Positions 20,925 to 30,935 of a stretch of 64,000 nt of DNA are shown in pieces (the stretch's first letter is position 1; each line of letters opens with the position of its first letter). A program made the translations under genes and the position numbers. The notes under the pieces were generated by a model that made no database searches, was not told the DNA's origin, and worked only from the letters and a program-made list of their open reading frames with translations. Source of the DNA: Streptomyces asiaticus (GTDB lineage: Bacteria; Actinomycetota; Actinomycetes; Streptomycetales; Streptomycetaceae); assembly GCF_018138715.1 (NCBI RefSeq), contig NZ_JAGSHX010000006.1, forward strand, positions 6,882,001 to 6,946,000. Direction: 5' to 3'.

Positions 20925-22043
20925 TCACGCCTCCGAGGGTGCGAGGCGCTTGAGCTCCGCCTCGGTGGACTTCAGCAGGTCGTTCCACGAGGACTCGAAC
21001 TTCTCGACGCCCTCGTCCTCCAGCACCTGGACGACGTCGTCGTAGGAGATCCCGATCCCGGCCAGCGCGTCGAGGTCGGCCTTGGCCTGCTCGTACGTGC
21101 CGTGCACGGTGTCGCCGCGGATCTCACCGTGGTCGGCGACCGCCTCCAGGGTGGCCTCCGGCATGGTGTTGACGGTGCCGGGGGCGACCAGGTCCACGAC
21201 GTACATGGTGTCCTTGTACGCCGGGTCCTTGACACCGGTGGAGGCCCACAGCGGACGCTGCTTGTTGGCGTTCGCCCGGTCCAGGACGGCCCAGCGGTCG
21301 GAGCTGAAGACCTCCTCGTACGCCTGGTACGCGAGGCGGGCGTTGGCCACGGCGGCCTTGCCGCGCAGCGCCTTGGCCTCATCGGTGCCGATCTTGTCGA
21401 TGCGCTTGTCGATCTCGGTGTCCACACGGGAGACGAAGAAGGACGCCACCGAGTGGATCTTCTGAAGGTCGAGGCCCGCGGCCTTGGCCTTCTCCAGACC
21501 GGCCAGGAAGGCGTCCATGACCGCGCGGTACCGCTCCAGGGAGAAGATCAGCGTGACATTGACGCTGATGCCCAGGCCGATCACCTCGGTGATCGCGGGC
21601 AGCCCCGCCTCGGTCGCCGGGATCTTGATGAAGGTGTTGGGCCGGTCCACCAGCCAGGCCAGCTGCTTGGCCTCGGCGATGGTGGCGGCCGTGTTGTGGG
21701 CCAGGCGCGGGTCGACCTCGATGGAGACCCGGCCGTCCTGGCCGCCCGTCGCGTCGTACACCGGCCGGAGGATGTCGGCCGCGTCGCGGACGTCCGCCGT
21801 GGTGATCATGCGGACGGCTTCCTCGACCGTGACCCGGCGGACCGCGAGGTCGGCCACCTGCTGCTGGTAGCCGTCACCGCCGGAGATCGCCTTCTGGAAG
21901 ATCGACGGGTTGGTGGTGACGCCTACGACATGCTGCTGGTCGATCAGCTCGGCCAGATTGCCGGAGGTGATCCTCTTGCGGGAGAGGTCGTCGAGCCAGA
22001 TCGCGACGCCTTCGTCGGCCAGCCGCTTGAGTGCGTCTGTCAT
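20925..22043 (-). CDS. tal: Transaldolase
   Basis: A 372-residue transaldolase of the actinomycete/cyanobacterial length class. The N-terminal motif [14 protein letters not shown] (about 40-53) and the Schiff-base lysine in [11 protein letters not shown] (about residue 139) are present. It transfers dihydroxyacetone units between sugar phosphates in the non-oxidative pentose-phosphate pathway. Start ATG 22043 has aggag about 10 bases upstream. It lies 44 bases downstream of tkt. Confidence 0.97.
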   Translation of the reverse strand: MTDALKRLADEGVAIWLDDLSRKRITSGNLAELIDQQHVVGVTTNPSIFQKAISGGDGYQQQVADLAVRRVTVEEAVRMITTADVRDAADILRPVYDATGGQDGRVSIEVDPRLAHNTAATIAEAKQLAWLVDRPNTFIKIPATEAGLPAITEVIGLGISVNVTLIFSLERYRAVMDAFLAGLEKAKAAGLDLQKIHSVASFFVSRVDTEIDKRIDKIGTDEAKALRGKAAVANARLAYQAYEEVFSSDRWAVLDRANANKQRPLWASTGVKDPAYKDTMYVVDLVAPGTVNTMPEATLEAVADHGEIRGDTVHGTYEQAKADLDALAGIGISYDDVVQVLEDEGVEKFESSWNDLLKSTEAELKRLAPSEA

Positions 22044-22087
22044 GGGGTGTGTTCTCCTACTCGTCGCACTTACGTCGTCTGTGGGGG

Positions 22088-24166
22088 TCAGCGCCCGGCG
22101 GCGTCGAGGGACTCGCGGGCGGCGGTGACCACGGCCTCGGCGGTGAGGCCGAACTCCCGGAAGAGCACCTTGTAGTCGGCCGAGGCGCCGAAGTGCTCCA
22201 GCGAGACGATGCGGCCGGCCTCGCCGACGAAGCGGTACCAGGTCAGGCCGATACCCGCCTCGACGGCCACCCGAGCCTTGACGGACGGCGGCAGCACTGT
22301 CTCCCGGTACCCCTTGTCCTGCTCCTCGAACCACTCGACCGAGGGCATCGACACCACACGGGTGGGAATCCCGGCGGCCTGGAGCTGCTCGCGCGCCTCC
22401 ACGGCGAGCTGCACCTCCGAACCGGTGCCGATGAGGATGACCCGCGGCTCGCCGCCCTCGGCCTCGAAGAGGACGTAGCCGCCCTTGGCGGCGTTGTCGT
22501 CGGCCTCGTAGGTCGGTACGTTCTGCCGGGTCAGGGCCAGGCCGTGCGGAGCCGGGTTCGCGGTGTGGCGGCGGGTGATCTCCCGCCAGGCGATGGCCGT
22601 CTCGTTGGCGTCGGCCGGGCGGACCACGTTCAGGCCCGGGATGGCGCGCAGCGCGGACAGGTGCTCCACCGGCTGGTGGGTCGGGCCGTCCTCGCCGAGG
22701 CCGATGGAGTCGTGCGTCCACACGTAGGTGACCGGCAGCTTCATCAGCGCGGCGAGCCGGACGGCCGGGCGCATGTAGTCGGAGAAGACCAGGAAGGTAC
22801 CGCCGTAGACCCGGGTGTTGCCGTGCAGCGCGATGCCGTTCATGGTCGAGCCCATGGCGTGCTCGCGGATGCCGAAGTGGATCGTGCGGCCGTACGGGTC
22901 GGCCTCCGGCAGCGGGTTGCCCTTCGGGAGGAAGGACGAGGACGCGTCGATCGTGGTGTTGTTGGAGCCCGCGAGGTCGGCGGAGCCGCCCCACAGCTCG
23001 GGGAGCACCCCGCCGAGCGCCTTGAGCACCTGGCCGGACGCCTTACGGGTGGCGACGTCCTTGCCCGGCTCGAAGACCGGCAGCGCGCTCTCCCAGCCCT
23101 CGGGCAGCTCGCCCGCGGTGATCCGGTCGAACAGGGCGGCCCGCTCGGAGTTGCCGTTCCGCCACTCCTGGAGCTTCTTGTCCCAGGCGGCGTGCGCCTC
23201 GCGGCCGCGCTCGACCAGGGCGCGGGTGTGGTTGATGACGTCCGTGTCGACCGCGAAGTGCTGCTCGGGGTCGAAGCCGAGGACGCGCTTGGTGGCGGCG
23301 ACCTCGTCGGCGCCCAGCGCCGAGCCGTGGGACGCCTCGGTGTTCTGCGCGTTCGGGGCGGGCCAGGCGATGATCGTACGGGCCGCGATGATCGAGGGGC
23401 GCTCGGTCTCGGCCTGCGCCGCCTTGAGCGCCGCGTGCAGCGCGTGGATGTCGAAGTCGCCGCTCTCGGCCTGCTCGATGCGCTGGACGTGCCAGCCGTA
23501 CGCCTCGTAGCGCTTCAGCACGTCCTCGGAGAGCGCGGTCGCGGTGTCGCCCTCGATCGAGATGTGGTTGTCGTCGTACAGGGCGACGATGTTGCCCAGC
23601 TTCTGGTGGCCGGCCAGCGAGGACGCCTCGGCTGAGATGCCCTCCTCCAGGTCGCCGTCGGAGACGATCGCCCAGATGGTGTGGTCGAACGGAGAGGCGC
23701 CCTCGGGCGCCTCCGGGTCGAACAGGCCACGCTCGTAGCGGGCGGCCATCGCCATGCCCACCGCGTTGGCGATGCCCTGGCCCAGCGGGCCGGTGGTGGT
23801 CTCGACACCGGTGGTGTGGCCGAACTCGGGGTGGCCCGGGGTCTTGCTGCCCCAGGTGCGGAACGACCGCAGATCGTCGAGCTCGAGACCGAAGCCCGCC
23901 AGGTACAGCTGGACGTAGAGGGTCAGGCTGGTGTGCCCGGGGGAGAGGACGAAGCGGTCCCGGCCCGCCCACCCCGCGTCGGAGGGGTCGTGCCGCATCA
24001 GCTTCTGGAAGAGCAGGTACGCGGCGGGCGCGAGGCTCATGGCCGTGCCAGGGTGGCCGTTACCGACCTTCTGTACGGAGTCCATGGCCAGGACCCGGGC
24101 CGTGTCGACGGCTCGCTGGTCCAGATCGGTCCACTCGAGGTCTGTGGTAGTCGGCTTCGTGCTCAC
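22088..24166 (-). CDS. tkt: Transketolase
   Basis: A 692-residue transketolase, first gene of the tkt-tal-zwf-opcA-pgl operon. Thiamine-diphosphate binding region [19 protein letters not shown] (about 156-174) continuing to ALYDDN; substrate-binding [13 protein letters not shown] near residue 37; pyrimidine-domain motif [19 protein letters not shown] (about 430-448). Start GTG 24166 after a GGGTG-type ribosome site. The divergent gap to ctaB is 384 bases. Confidence 0.98.
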   Translation of the reverse strand: MSTKPTTTDLEWTDLDQRAVDTARVLAMDSVQKVGNGHPGTAMSLAPAAYLLFQKLMRHDPSDAGWAGRDRFVLSPGHTSLTLYVQLYLAGFGLELDDLRSFRTWGSKTPGHPEFGHTTGVETTTGPLGQGIANAVGMAMAARYERGLFDPEAPEGASPFDHTIWAIVSDGDLEEGISAEASSLAGHQKLGNIVALYDDNHISIEGDTATALSEDVLKRYEAYGWHVQRIEQAESGDFDIHALHAALKAAQAETERPSIIAARTIIAWPAPNAQNTEASHGSALGADEVAATKRVLGFDPEQHFAVDTDVINHTRALVERGREAHAAWDKKLQEWRNGNSERAALFDRITAGELPEGWESALPVFEPGKDVATRKASGQVLKALGGVLPELWGGSADLAGSNNTTIDASSSFLPKGNPLPEADPYGRTIHFGIREHAMGSTMNGIALHGNTRVYGGTFLVFSDYMRPAVRLAALMKLPVTYVWTHDSIGLGEDGPTHQPVEHLSALRAIPGLNVVRPADANETAIAWREITRRHTANPAPHGLALTRQNVPTYEADDNAAKGGYVLFEAEGGEPRVILIGTGSEVQLAVEAREQLQAAGIPTRVVSMPSVEWFEEQDKGYRETVLPPSVKARVAVEAGIGLTWYRFVGEAGRIVSLEHFGASADYKVLFREFGLTAEAVVTAARESLDAAGR

Positions 24167-24550
24167 CCTGAGTCAGGGCTCCTCTCCACAATGTCGAAAT
24201 CCGGTGACCGTATGTACACCGGCGATGTCGAGCCTACCCCTGGATCAACGGTCATCTTTTCGAGTTCTGCTCAACGGGATAAGGAACGAATTCCGAGGTT
24301 GCCGCATTCCCTCCGGGGCCCGTACGAAGGGCGTCCCGAGCTCTACGGAAGGCGCCGTTCCGGGGCCCTGCCGCACCCTCCGTCCCCCGGGCGCGGCCGC
24401 CTTACGGGCGCCTCGCCGTGCCCCTACAACACGAGGGACCCCGGCGGCGGGCGGCGCATCCGCTACGTCTAGAGTGGCGTGGTACGCGCAAGTCTTTACC
24501 GGCTCTTCATGTCCGGTGCTTGCTTGTTCTTGCTTCCACCAGGGGTGTGC
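24167..24550. other. Divergent intergenic region between tkt and ctaB
   Basis: A 384-base gap that must hold the promoters of the pentose-phosphate operon (left) and ctaB (right). TAGAGT at 24471-24476 could be a -10 for ctaB but lacks a good -35. A frame in phase with ctaB is open from GTG 24479 ([13 protein letters not shown]...), so a short N-terminal extension or leader cannot be excluded. No RNA gene or strong palindrome is seen. Confidence 0.5.
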
Positions 24551-25501
24551 GTGACGGCCGTCGAATCCCGTCCTGCGGGGGTGCTCGAGACGAGCGAAAC
24601 GAGCTCCGGTCACCGGCCGTTCGGGGCCCGTGTCGGGGCGTTCGTGGCGCTGACGAAGCCGCGCGTCATCGAACTGCTGCTGATGACGACGGTGCCGGTC
24701 ATGTTCCTGGCCGCCCAGGGCGTCCCGGACCTGTGGCTGGTGGTCGCCACCTGCGTCGGCGGTTATCTGTCGGCCGGCGGCGCCGCCGCGTTCAACATGT
24801 ATTACGACCGGGACATCGACGCGCTGATGGAGCGCACCGCGCAGCGCCCGCTCGTGACCGGCATGGTCTCGCCGCGGGAGTGTCTCGTCTTCGCCTTCGC
24901 GCTGGCGGCGGGGTCGACGGCCTGGTTCTGGGCGCTGGTCAACCCGCTGTCCGCGATGCTGTCGCTCGGTGCGCTGGCCTTCTACGTCGTCGTCTACACG
25001 ATGTGGCTCAAGCGCCGCACCTCGCAGAACATCGTCTGGGGCGGCATCGCGGGCTGTATGCCCGTGCTCATCGGCTGGTCCTCGGTGACCAACGAGGTCT
25101 CCTGGGCCGCCGTCATCCTCTTCCTCGTCATCTTCTTCTGGACGCCGCCGCACTACTGGCCGCTGTCGATGAAGGTCAAGGACGACTACGAGCGGGCCAG
25201 CGTGCCGATGCTGCCGGTGATCGCGGGCAACAAGGCGGTCGCGCGCCAGATCGTCCTCTACAGCTGGGCCATGGTCGGCGTCTCGCTGCTGCTGTGGCCG
25301 CTGGGCTACACCGGCTGGTTCTATCCCGTAGTCGCGGCCGTGCTCGGCGGGTTCTGGCTGAAGGAGGCGCACGGTCTCCAGGCGCGCGCCAGGGCCGGGA
25401 TCACGGGCGCGAAGCTCAAGGAGATGCGGCTGTTCCACTGGTCGATCACCTATGTGTCGCTGCTGTTCGTCGCCGTGGCCGTGGACCCTTTCCTGCGGTG
25501 A
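24551..25501 (+). CDS. ctaB: Protoheme IX farnesyltransferase (heme O synthase)
   Basis: A 316-residue UbiA-superfamily membrane protein that attaches a farnesyl group to heme b, giving heme O. The prenyl-diphosphate/Mg-binding motif [20 protein letters not shown] (about 90-109) is intact, and about eight or nine hydrophobic helices follow ([31 protein letters not shown]). I place the start at GTG 24551 ([10 protein letters not shown]), where homologues begin, rather than 24479. With ctaA at 27144-28136 it supplies heme A for cytochrome aa3 oxidase. Confidence 0.95.
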   Translation: MTAVESRPAGVLETSETSSGHRPFGARVGAFVALTKPRVIELLLMTTVPVMFLAAQGVPDLWLVVATCVGGYLSAGGAAAFNMYYDRDIDALMERTAQRPLVTGMVSPRECLVFAFALAAGSTAWFWALVNPLSAMLSLGALAFYVVVYTMWLKRRTSQNIVWGGIAGCMPVLIGWSSVTNEVSWAAVILFLVIFFWTPPHYWPLSMKVKDDYERASVPMLPVIAGNKAVARQIVLYSWAMVGVSLLLWPLGYTGWFYPVVAAVLGGFWLKEAHGLQARARAGITGAKLKEMRLFHWSITYVSLLFVAVAVDPFLR

Positions 25502-25525
25502 TTACCGGCGGGTAGCATCGTCTGT

Positions 25526-25951
25526 ATGGCAGACACCACCCAGCCGGAGACACCCGAGAGCGGCGAGTCGGCCGCCCAGCCCTCCGCGCCGGAAGCACCG
25601 GCCAAGCCGCCCAAGCCCGCCAAGCCGTCCAAGGACGAGAAGAGGGCCGAGCGGCTCGCCCGCCAGATCACGGCCTTCGCCGGGAGCCACGGCGGCGCCG
25701 AGGGGCAGCTCGCCCACATCGGGCGCGGCGCCGTCCGGATCGCCCTCGTCGGCGCCGACGGCGAATGGGGCGTCCTCGTGGCCCCCTCCCAGGACAGCGC
25801 GCGGCGCGCCGCCGAGCTCGCCGGGCTGACCCTCAGCGACGACTTCGACGGCGAGCTCGCCGCGAAGGTGCGCACCGGTCCGTACGAGTGGACGCGCATG
25901 GCGGGCATCCAGCTCGGCGGCCCCGGCAACCCTCCGGCAGCCGCCTCGTAG
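25526..25951 (+). CDS. Conserved Streptomyces protein of unknown function
   Basis: A 141-residue protein. The first 45 residues are a low-complexity Pro/Ala/Lys/Glu tail (PAKPPKPAKPSKDEKR), followed by a compact alpha/beta region with VRIALVGADGEWGVLVAPS and a C-terminal PYEWTRMAGIQLGG. No known domain is recognised. It starts 24 bases after ctaB and is probably in the same transcript; the same neighbour occurs beside ctaB in related genomes as I recall. No signal peptide or membrane helix, so cytoplasmic. Confidence 0.8.
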   Translation: MADTTQPETPESGESAAQPSAPEAPAKPPKPAKPSKDEKRAERLARQITAFAGSHGGAEGQLAHIGRGAVRIALVGADGEWGVLVAPSQDSARRAAELAGLTLSDDFDGELAAKVRTGPYEWTRMAGIQLGGPGNPPAAAS

Positions 25952-26037
25952 AACGCCTGAGAACGGGTCCGGCGACACCTCGTGCCCCTTCCGTCCGTTA
26001 AGCCCATCGATGCCGGAGGGCGAGGAGGCGGGCGGCG

Positions 26038-27174
26038 ATGCACGAGGCGACGGACTCCCCGGACACCGTGGGCCCGCCGACCGGCCCGGTCCCCCGCGAC
26101 GGGCCGGGTCCGGCGGCGGGGCCGATCACCCTGCCGCCACTGGTCGACCAGCACAGTCACGGCACAGTGGACGGCGAGCTCGGAGTCGGCTCGTTCGAAA
26201 CCCATCTGGCGGCCGCCGCCGGGTCCGGCGCGGCCCCGGCCGGCACCACCTTCTTCGACAGCTGGACCGGCCTCGCGGTGCGCCGCTGGTGCCCCCCGCT
26301 GCTGGGCATGGAGCCCCACTGCGCGCCCGTCAGCTATCTCGCCCGCCGCCGTGAACTGGGCGCCTACCGCGCCGCGCGGCTGCTGCTGCGCGGCGCCGGC
26401 ATCGGCACCTTCCTGCTGGAGTCCGGCGCCCGGGACGACCTCAGCACCCCGGACGAACTGGCCGCGGCGGCCGACGGCACGGTCCTCGAGGTGGTCCGGC
26501 TGGAACCGCTGGCCGAGCAGGTCGCCGACACCTCCGGCACGGTCGACGCCTTCATCGGCAACACCGCCGAGGCGCTGTACGCGGCGGCCCAGCACGCGAC
26601 CGCCTTCGCCATGGGCATCGCGTTCTGCGACGAGATCCCGCCCGACCCGCGCGAGGTGCGGCGCGCCGCCGCCCGCTGGCTCGCGCTCACCGTACGCCCG
26701 GCCCGGGACCGCGCCCCCGACCCCGCGCTCGCCCAGCATCTGCTGTGGAGCGCCGTGGCGACCGGCCTTCCGGTGCAGCTGCACTGCGCCGATCCGCAGT
26801 CGCTCATCGGCTTCCTGCGCGCCACGGCGGGCTTCGGCACCGACCTGGTGCTGCTGCCGGACCGGTCGCACCACCGGCGGGCGGCCCAGCTCGCCGCGGC
26901 CTTCCCGCACGTCTACGCGGACGCCGGGCCGCGGCCCGGGGAGACCCTGGGCGAGGCGCCGTTCGGCAAGCTGCTGTTCTCGACCGGCGCGCGGGCGCTG
27001 CCCGAGCTGTATGTGACCGCGTCCCGGCTGTTCGGCCAGGCCATGGCCCGGTTGGCGGAGGAGTGGGTCGGCGAGGGGATCTGCACCCGGGCCGAGGCCC
27101 AGCGGATCGCCGGGCTGGTCGCGGCCGGGACCGCGCGCCGGGTCTACCGGCTGGACGCGGCCGGCTCGGGCTGA
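26038..27174 (+). CDS. Amidohydrolase-superfamily protein
   Basis: A 378-residue protein with a TIM-barrel metal-hydrolase look: an early metal-site motif LPPLVDQHSHG (about residues 32-42), VQLHCADP at about 247 (second His), and FSTGARALPELYV near residue 320, similar in placement to amidohydrolase_2/FluG-N-terminal-like enzymes. The first 30 residues are Pro/Gly-rich and probably disordered. Substrate unknown. Its 3' end overlaps that of the convergent ctaA by 31 bases. I start at ATG 26038; no better ribosome site is seen downstream. Confidence 0.75.
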   Translation: MHEATDSPDTVGPPTGPVPRDGPGPAAGPITLPPLVDQHSHGTVDGELGVGSFETHLAAAAGSGAAPAGTTFFDSWTGLAVRRWCPPLLGMEPHCAPVSYLARRRELGAYRAARLLLRGAGIGTFLLESGARDDLSTPDELAAAADGTVLEVVRLEPLAEQVADTSGTVDAFIGNTAEALYAAAQHATAFAMGIAFCDEIPPDPREVRRAAARWLALTVRPARDRAPDPALAQHLLWSAVATGLPVQLHCADPQSLIGFLRATAGFGTDLVLLPDRSHHRRAAQLAAAFPHVYADAGPRPGETLGEAPFGKLLFSTGARALPELYVTASRLFGQAMARLAEEWVGEGICTRAEAQRIAGLVAAGTARRVYRLDAAGSG

Positions 27175-28136
27175 ACGGCCTCGTGGTCGCCGGTGGGGGC
27201 GGGCACGGTGGCCGGGAGCCCGGCGCGCTCGCGCTGGGCGAGCAGCACCCGCAGCACCGCGATCCACACCAGGCAGGAGCCGAGCATGTGGATGCCGACG
27301 ACCACCTCGGGCAGATGGGTGAAGTACTGCACGTACCCGATCACACCCTGCGCGAGCAGCACGACGAGGAGCTCCAGGACCGTACGGCGCTGGGCGGCGG
27401 GGGCCTTCACGGCCCGCAGGGTGAACCACAGGGCGACGGTGAGGCCCAGCACGATGTAGACGAAGTCCACGTGCAGCTGGGTGATCTCCTGCCAGTTCAG
27501 CGGGATGCGGTGCACCTTACGGGCGTCACCGGCGTGCGGGCCCGCGCCGGTGACCACCGTGCCGATGACGATGAGCGCGCCGGTCGCGGCGATCAGCAGC
27601 CGGGTCAGCTGGCGCACCGGCCCGGCCACCAGCTCCCGCGGCTCGGCGTCGCCCTCGCGCGCCCGCCACCAGGTCAGCACGGCGACCGTGAGCAGCGCGG
27701 AGGACAGCAGGAAGTGCGAGCTGACGATGTACGGGTTGAGCCCGGTGAGCACCGTGATGCCGCCGACCACGGCGTTGCCCATGACGATCCAGAACTGGGC
27801 CCAGCCGAGCCGGGTGAGCGGGCGGCGCACCGGCGTCCGGGCGCGGGCGGCGATGATCACCAGGCCGATGACGGCGCACAGGACGTACGTCAGCATGCGG
27901 TTGCCGAACTCGATGGCGCCGTGGATGCCCATGTCGGAGGTCGGCGTGAGGCTGCCGGAGGTGCACTTCGGCCAGGTGTCACAGCCCAGGCCGGACTGGG
28001 TGAGCCGGACCGCGCCCCCGGTCACCACGATGACCACGGCCATCACCACGGTGGCCAGCGCGGCCCGCTCCACGAAGCGCGCGGAGGGCTGCCAGCGCCG
28101 GGCGATCAGCTCGAACGGATTCAGCGAATTCGGCAC
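27144..28136 (-). CDS. ctaA: Heme A synthase
   Basis: A 330-residue membrane protein of the COX15/CtaA family, which oxidises the C8 methyl of heme O to give heme A. Eight hydrophobic helices are apparent; the conserved Cys pair lies in GLGCDTWPKC (about 50-59) and helix histidines in IHGAIEFGNRM, LNPYIVSSHFLLS, LHVDFVYIV and GIHMLGSC. The last 20 residues are Pro/Glu-rich. Start GTG 28136. Convergent with the amidohydrolase, with a 31-base 3' overlap. Confidence 0.95.
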   Translation of the reverse strand: MPNSLNPFELIARRWQPSARFVERAALATVVMAVVIVVTGGAVRLTQSGLGCDTWPKCTSGSLTPTSDMGIHGAIEFGNRMLTYVLCAVIGLVIIAARARTPVRRPLTRLGWAQFWIVMGNAVVGGITVLTGLNPYIVSSHFLLSSALLTVAVLTWWRAREGDAEPRELVAGPVRQLTRLLIAATGALIVIGTVVTGAGPHAGDARKVHRIPLNWQEITQLHVDFVYIVLGLTVALWFTLRAVKAPAAQRRTVLELLVVLLAQGVIGYVQYFTHLPEVVVGIHMLGSCLVWIAVLRVLLAQRERAGLPATVPAPTGDHEAVQPEPAASSR

Positions 28137-28242
28137 CCGCCCATCGTAGGCGGCCGCTTGTGCAGCTTTTCACGAGGGGTTGTGTTCCGGTGAAGCCGCA
28201 GGCTGCAAGGGCTGCCTCGGGCTGCTCCCAGCGGGACCCGGG

Positions 28243-29016
28243 CTACTCCCAGCGGAAGAAGCGGGCCGCCGCGCCCAGCCCCAGCACCGCCCAGACCGCC
28301 AGGATCCCCAGATCCCGCCACGGCATCCCGGCCCCGTCCTGGAGGACGTCCCGCAGCCCGCCCGAGAGCGCCGAGATCGGCAGCAGCTCCAGCGCGCTCC
28401 GCACGCCGCCCGGGAACTTGTCCAGCGACACGATGACGCCACCGGACACGAGCAGCAGCAGGAAGACCAGATTGGCGGCGGCCAGGGTCGCCTCGGCCTT
28501 CAGGGTGCCCGCCATCAGCAGCCCGAGGCCGGAGAACGCCGCGGTGCCCAGGATCAGCAGCAGCGCCACGGAGAGCGGGTCGCCGTGCGGCGACCAGCCG
28601 AGCGCCAGCGCGATCGCGGTCAGCAGCACGATCTGCATCACCTCGGTGACCAGCACGGCGCAGGTCTTGGCGGCCATCAGCCCCCACCGCGGCAGCGGTG
28701 AGACCGCGAGCCGCTTGAGCACGCCGTAGCGCCGCTCGAAGCCGGTGGCGATGGCCTGTCCGGTGAACGCCGTGGACAGCACGGCCAGCGCCAGCACGCC
28801 GGGCGCCAGGAAGTCCACCGTGCTGCCGTCCGAGCCGGTGTCGACGATGTCGACGGTGCTGAAGAGCACCAGCACCAGGGACGGGATGACGACGGTCAGC
28901 AGCAGCTGTTCGCCGTTGCGCAGCAGCATCCGGGTCTCCAGCGCGGCCTGCGCCCGGATCATCCGCGGCAGCGGGGCCGCCCCCGGCTTGGGGAGAAAAG
29001 TGCCCGTGGCGGTCAC
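28243..29016 (-). CDS. ABC-2 type exporter permease
   Basis: A 257-residue membrane protein with six hydrophobic helices in the ABC-2 pattern: LLLTVVIPSLVLVLFS, FLAPGVLALAVLSTAFTGQ, ALVTEVMQIVLLTAIALALG and others. The GFERRYGVLKRLAVSPLPRW loop is typical of daunorubicin-resistance (DrrB-like) permeases. It overlaps the ATPase gene by 4 bases and forms a heteromeric exporter with it. Substrate unknown. It lies between ctaA and sufR in S. coelicolor-like genomes too, which hints at a link to heme or Fe-S handling, but this is only inference. Confidence 0.9.
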   Translation of the reverse strand: MTATGTFLPKPGAAPLPRMIRAQAALETRMLLRNGEQLLLTVVIPSLVLVLFSTVDIVDTGSDGSTVDFLAPGVLALAVLSTAFTGQAIATGFERRYGVLKRLAVSPLPRWGLMAAKTCAVLVTEVMQIVLLTAIALALGWSPHGDPLSVALLLILGTAAFSGLGLLMAGTLKAEATLAAANLVFLLLLVSGGVIVSLDKFPGGVRSALELLPISALSGGLRDVLQDGAGMPWRDLGILAVWAVLGLGAAARFFRWE

Positions 29017-29939
29017 GTTCGCAGCTCCTTACCGGTGAGCTCCAGGAAGACGTCCTCGAGGGTGTGCCGCTCGACCGAGATCCGGTCCGGCATCACCCCG
29101 TTCTGCGCGCACCAGGAGGTGACGGTGGCCAGCATCTGGGGGTTGACCTTGCCGGTGACGCGGTACGAGCCGGACGTCAGCTCGGCGGCCGTGGAGTCGG
29201 CGGGCAGCGCCTTGAGCAGCGAGGCCAGGTCGAGCGCGGGGCGGCCGATGAAGCGCAGGGTGTTCTCGGCGCCGCCCCGGCACAGCTCCTCCGGGGTGCC
29301 CCGGGCGATCACCTTGCCGCCGTCGACGATCGCCACATCGTCGGCGAGCTGCTCGGCCTCGTCCATGTAGTGGGTCGTCAGCATCACGGTGACCCCGTCG
29401 TCCCGCAGATCGCGGATGAGGTCCCAGGTGGCGCGGCGGGCCTGTGGGTCGAGCCCCGCGGTCGGCTCGTCGAGGAAGACCAGCTCGGGGCGGCCGACGA
29501 CGGCCATGGCGAGCGCGAGCCGCTGCTGCTGGCCCCCGGAGAGCCGCCGGTAGGTGGTCCGGCCGCAGGAGCCGAGGCCGAGCCGCTCGACCAGCAGATC
29601 CACATCCACCGGATGCGCGTGGAGGGAGGCGGTGTGGCGCAGCATCTCTTCTGCGCGCGCGCCGGAATAAACGCCTCCGGACTGGAGCATCACCCCGACC
29701 CGGGGGCGCAGCGCCGGGGCGTCCGCGACCGGGTCGAGCCCGAATATCCGGACCGTCCCGGCGTCGGGGCGTCGGTATCCCTCGCAGGTCTCGACGGTGG
29801 TGGTCTTACCGGCTCCGTTGGGCCCCAGAACGGCGGTCACGGTGCCCCGGCCGACGGACAGATCGAGCCCGTCGACCGCGGTCTTCGGGCCGTACCGCTT
29901 GACCAGGCCGACGATGTCGACCGCGGGCTCTTCTCGCAT
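29013..29939 (-). CDS. ABC transporter ATP-binding protein (DrrA-like)
   Basis: A 308-residue ATPase with Walker A GPNGAGKTT, Q-loop MLQSGGVYSG, signature LSGGQQQRLALAMA, Walker B ELVFLDEPTAGLD and switch histidine LTTHYMDEAE. The C-terminal 80 residues match the DrrA-type accessory region. The frame is open up to 30020, but ATG 29939 (MREEPAVDIVGL) gives the standard start just before the first beta strand. First gene of a two-gene exporter operon, divergent from sufR. Confidence 0.93.
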   Translation of the reverse strand: MREEPAVDIVGLVKRYGPKTAVDGLDLSVGRGTVTAVLGPNGAGKTTTVETCEGYRRPDAGTVRIFGLDPVADAPALRPRVGVMLQSGGVYSGARAEEMLRHTASLHAHPVDVDLLVERLGLGSCGRTTYRRLSGGQQQRLALAMAVVGRPELVFLDEPTAGLDPQARRATWDLIRDLRDDGVTVMLTTHYMDEAEQLADDVAIVDGGKVIARGTPEELCRGGAENTLRFIGRPALDLASLLKALPADSTAAELTSGSYRVTGKVNPQMLATVTSWCAQNGVMPDRISVERHTLEDVFLELTGKELRT

Positions 29940-30047
29940 GTCCGGCAGTCTACGAATCCCGGGGCCGTCCGTGGGCGGCAGGGCCGGAAGCCGCGGCGCC
30001 CGCCATCCGGGCCCGGACACGTCGCCGCAGGTGAGCCCTGGTCTCGG

Positions 30048-30065
30048 ACTTAGGCAGACCTAAGT
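30048..30065. promoter_or_regulatory. Palindrome in the ABC exporter/sufR divergent region
   Basis: Perfect 7-bp arms acttagg (30048-30054) and cctaagt (30059-30065) around caga. It lies 109 bases from the exporter start and 70 from sufR. TTAGG/CCTAA halves recall iron-regulator (DmdR/IdeR) boxes, but the spacing (4 rather than 9) does not fit the 19-bp consensus, so the binder is unknown. Confidence 0.5.
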
Positions 30066-30098
30066 GATGTACCCCACCGGAACCGGCGAACTCCCCGC

Positions 30099-30135
30099 TT
30101 GTGGATCGCGGGAGAATTACGCAACAATGGCGTTG
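30099..30135 (+). promoter_or_regulatory. sufR promoter with SufR operator (CAAC-N6-GTTG)
   Basis: CAAC-aatggc-GTTG occupies 30122-30135. This is the 14-bp palindrome reported, as I recall, for SufR in Streptomyces avermitilis. A candidate promoter is TTGTGG (30099-30104), 18 bases, AACAAT (30123-30128), which would start RNA close to GTG 30135. The operator would then cover the -10 box, the start site and the first base of the start codon, a direct way for SufR to shut off its own operon. Confidence 0.7.
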
Positions 30136-30935
30136 TGAAATACGCGAGCGAGGCTCCGAACGAACGCGCGGCCGAAGCGGCCGCGCGGTCTGGCACGCCT
30201 GCGTCCGCGCCGGAAGAGCAGCACGGCACCCGCAACCGGGTGGCGCGCTCCATCCTCGACCACGGCCCCTCCACCGCGGCGGAGCTCGCCCTGCGGCTGG
30301 AGCTGACCCAGGCGGCCGTCCGCCGTCACCTGGACACCCTCGTCGCCGACGGCGTCGTCGAGCCCCGAGAGAAGAGGGTGTACGGGGCGCGGGGGCGCGG
30401 CCGCCCGGCCAAGGTCTTCGCGCTCACCGACTGCGGTCGCGACGCCTTCGACCAGGCCTACGACAAGCTCGCCGTCGACGCTCTCCGCTGGATCGAGCAG
30501 AGCGCCGGAGGCGGCGAGGCGGGGCGTGCCGCGGTCGCGGCGTTCGCCCGCGCCAGGCTCGCCGCCCAGGCGGAGGAGTACCGCGGCGCCGTCGAGGCCG
30601 CCGCCCCCGGCAGCCGCACCGAAGCGCTCGCCGGAGCACTCTCCGCGGACGGGTACGCTGCTACGGCGCGCAGCGCGCCGGTCGGCGAACAGCTCTGCCA
30701 GCACCACTGCCCGGTCGCCCACGCAGCCGAGCGATATCCGCAGCTGTGTGAGGCGGAGACCGAGGTCTTCTCCCAGCTGCTCGGAACCCATGTGCAGCGT
30801 CTGGCCACCATCGCCCATGGCGACGGGGTGTGCACGACGTTCGTTCCGAAGACCGGCAAGGTCGAGAAGACCGACACCAGCACCACCAAGACCACCACCG
30901 CATCTGCCAGCACGGCCGGGAGGAACCCCGAATGA
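30135..30935 (+). CDS. sufR: Iron-sulfur cluster biosynthesis repressor SufR
   Basis: A 266-residue ArsR/DeoR-like winged-helix protein. The helix-turn-helix is [24 protein letters not shown] (split around residue 40-63), followed by wing [12 protein letters not shown]. The C-terminal domain has cysteines in [10 protein letters not shown] and QLCEAE, the expected [4Fe-4S] ligands that sense cluster status. The tail is a Thr/Ser/Lys-rich run ([14 protein letters not shown]). I choose GTG 30135: it lies at the SufR operator and shows no Shine-Dalgarno within range, so the transcript may be leaderless. The frame is open back to 30099. Stop overlaps sufB by 4 bases; first gene of the suf operon. 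Confidence 0.92.
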   Translation: MKYASEAPNERAAEAAARSGTPASAPEEQHGTRNRVARSILDHGPSTAAELALRLELTQAAVRRHLDTLVADGVVEPREKRVYGARGRGRPAKVFALTDCGRDAFDQAYDKLAVDALRWIEQSAGGGEAGRAAVAAFARARLAAQAEEYRGAVEAAAPGSRTEALAGALSADGYAATARSAPVGEQLCQHHCPVAHAAERYPQLCEAETEVFSQLLGTHVQRLATIAHGDGVCTTFVPKTGKVEKTDTSTTKTTTASASTAGRNPE

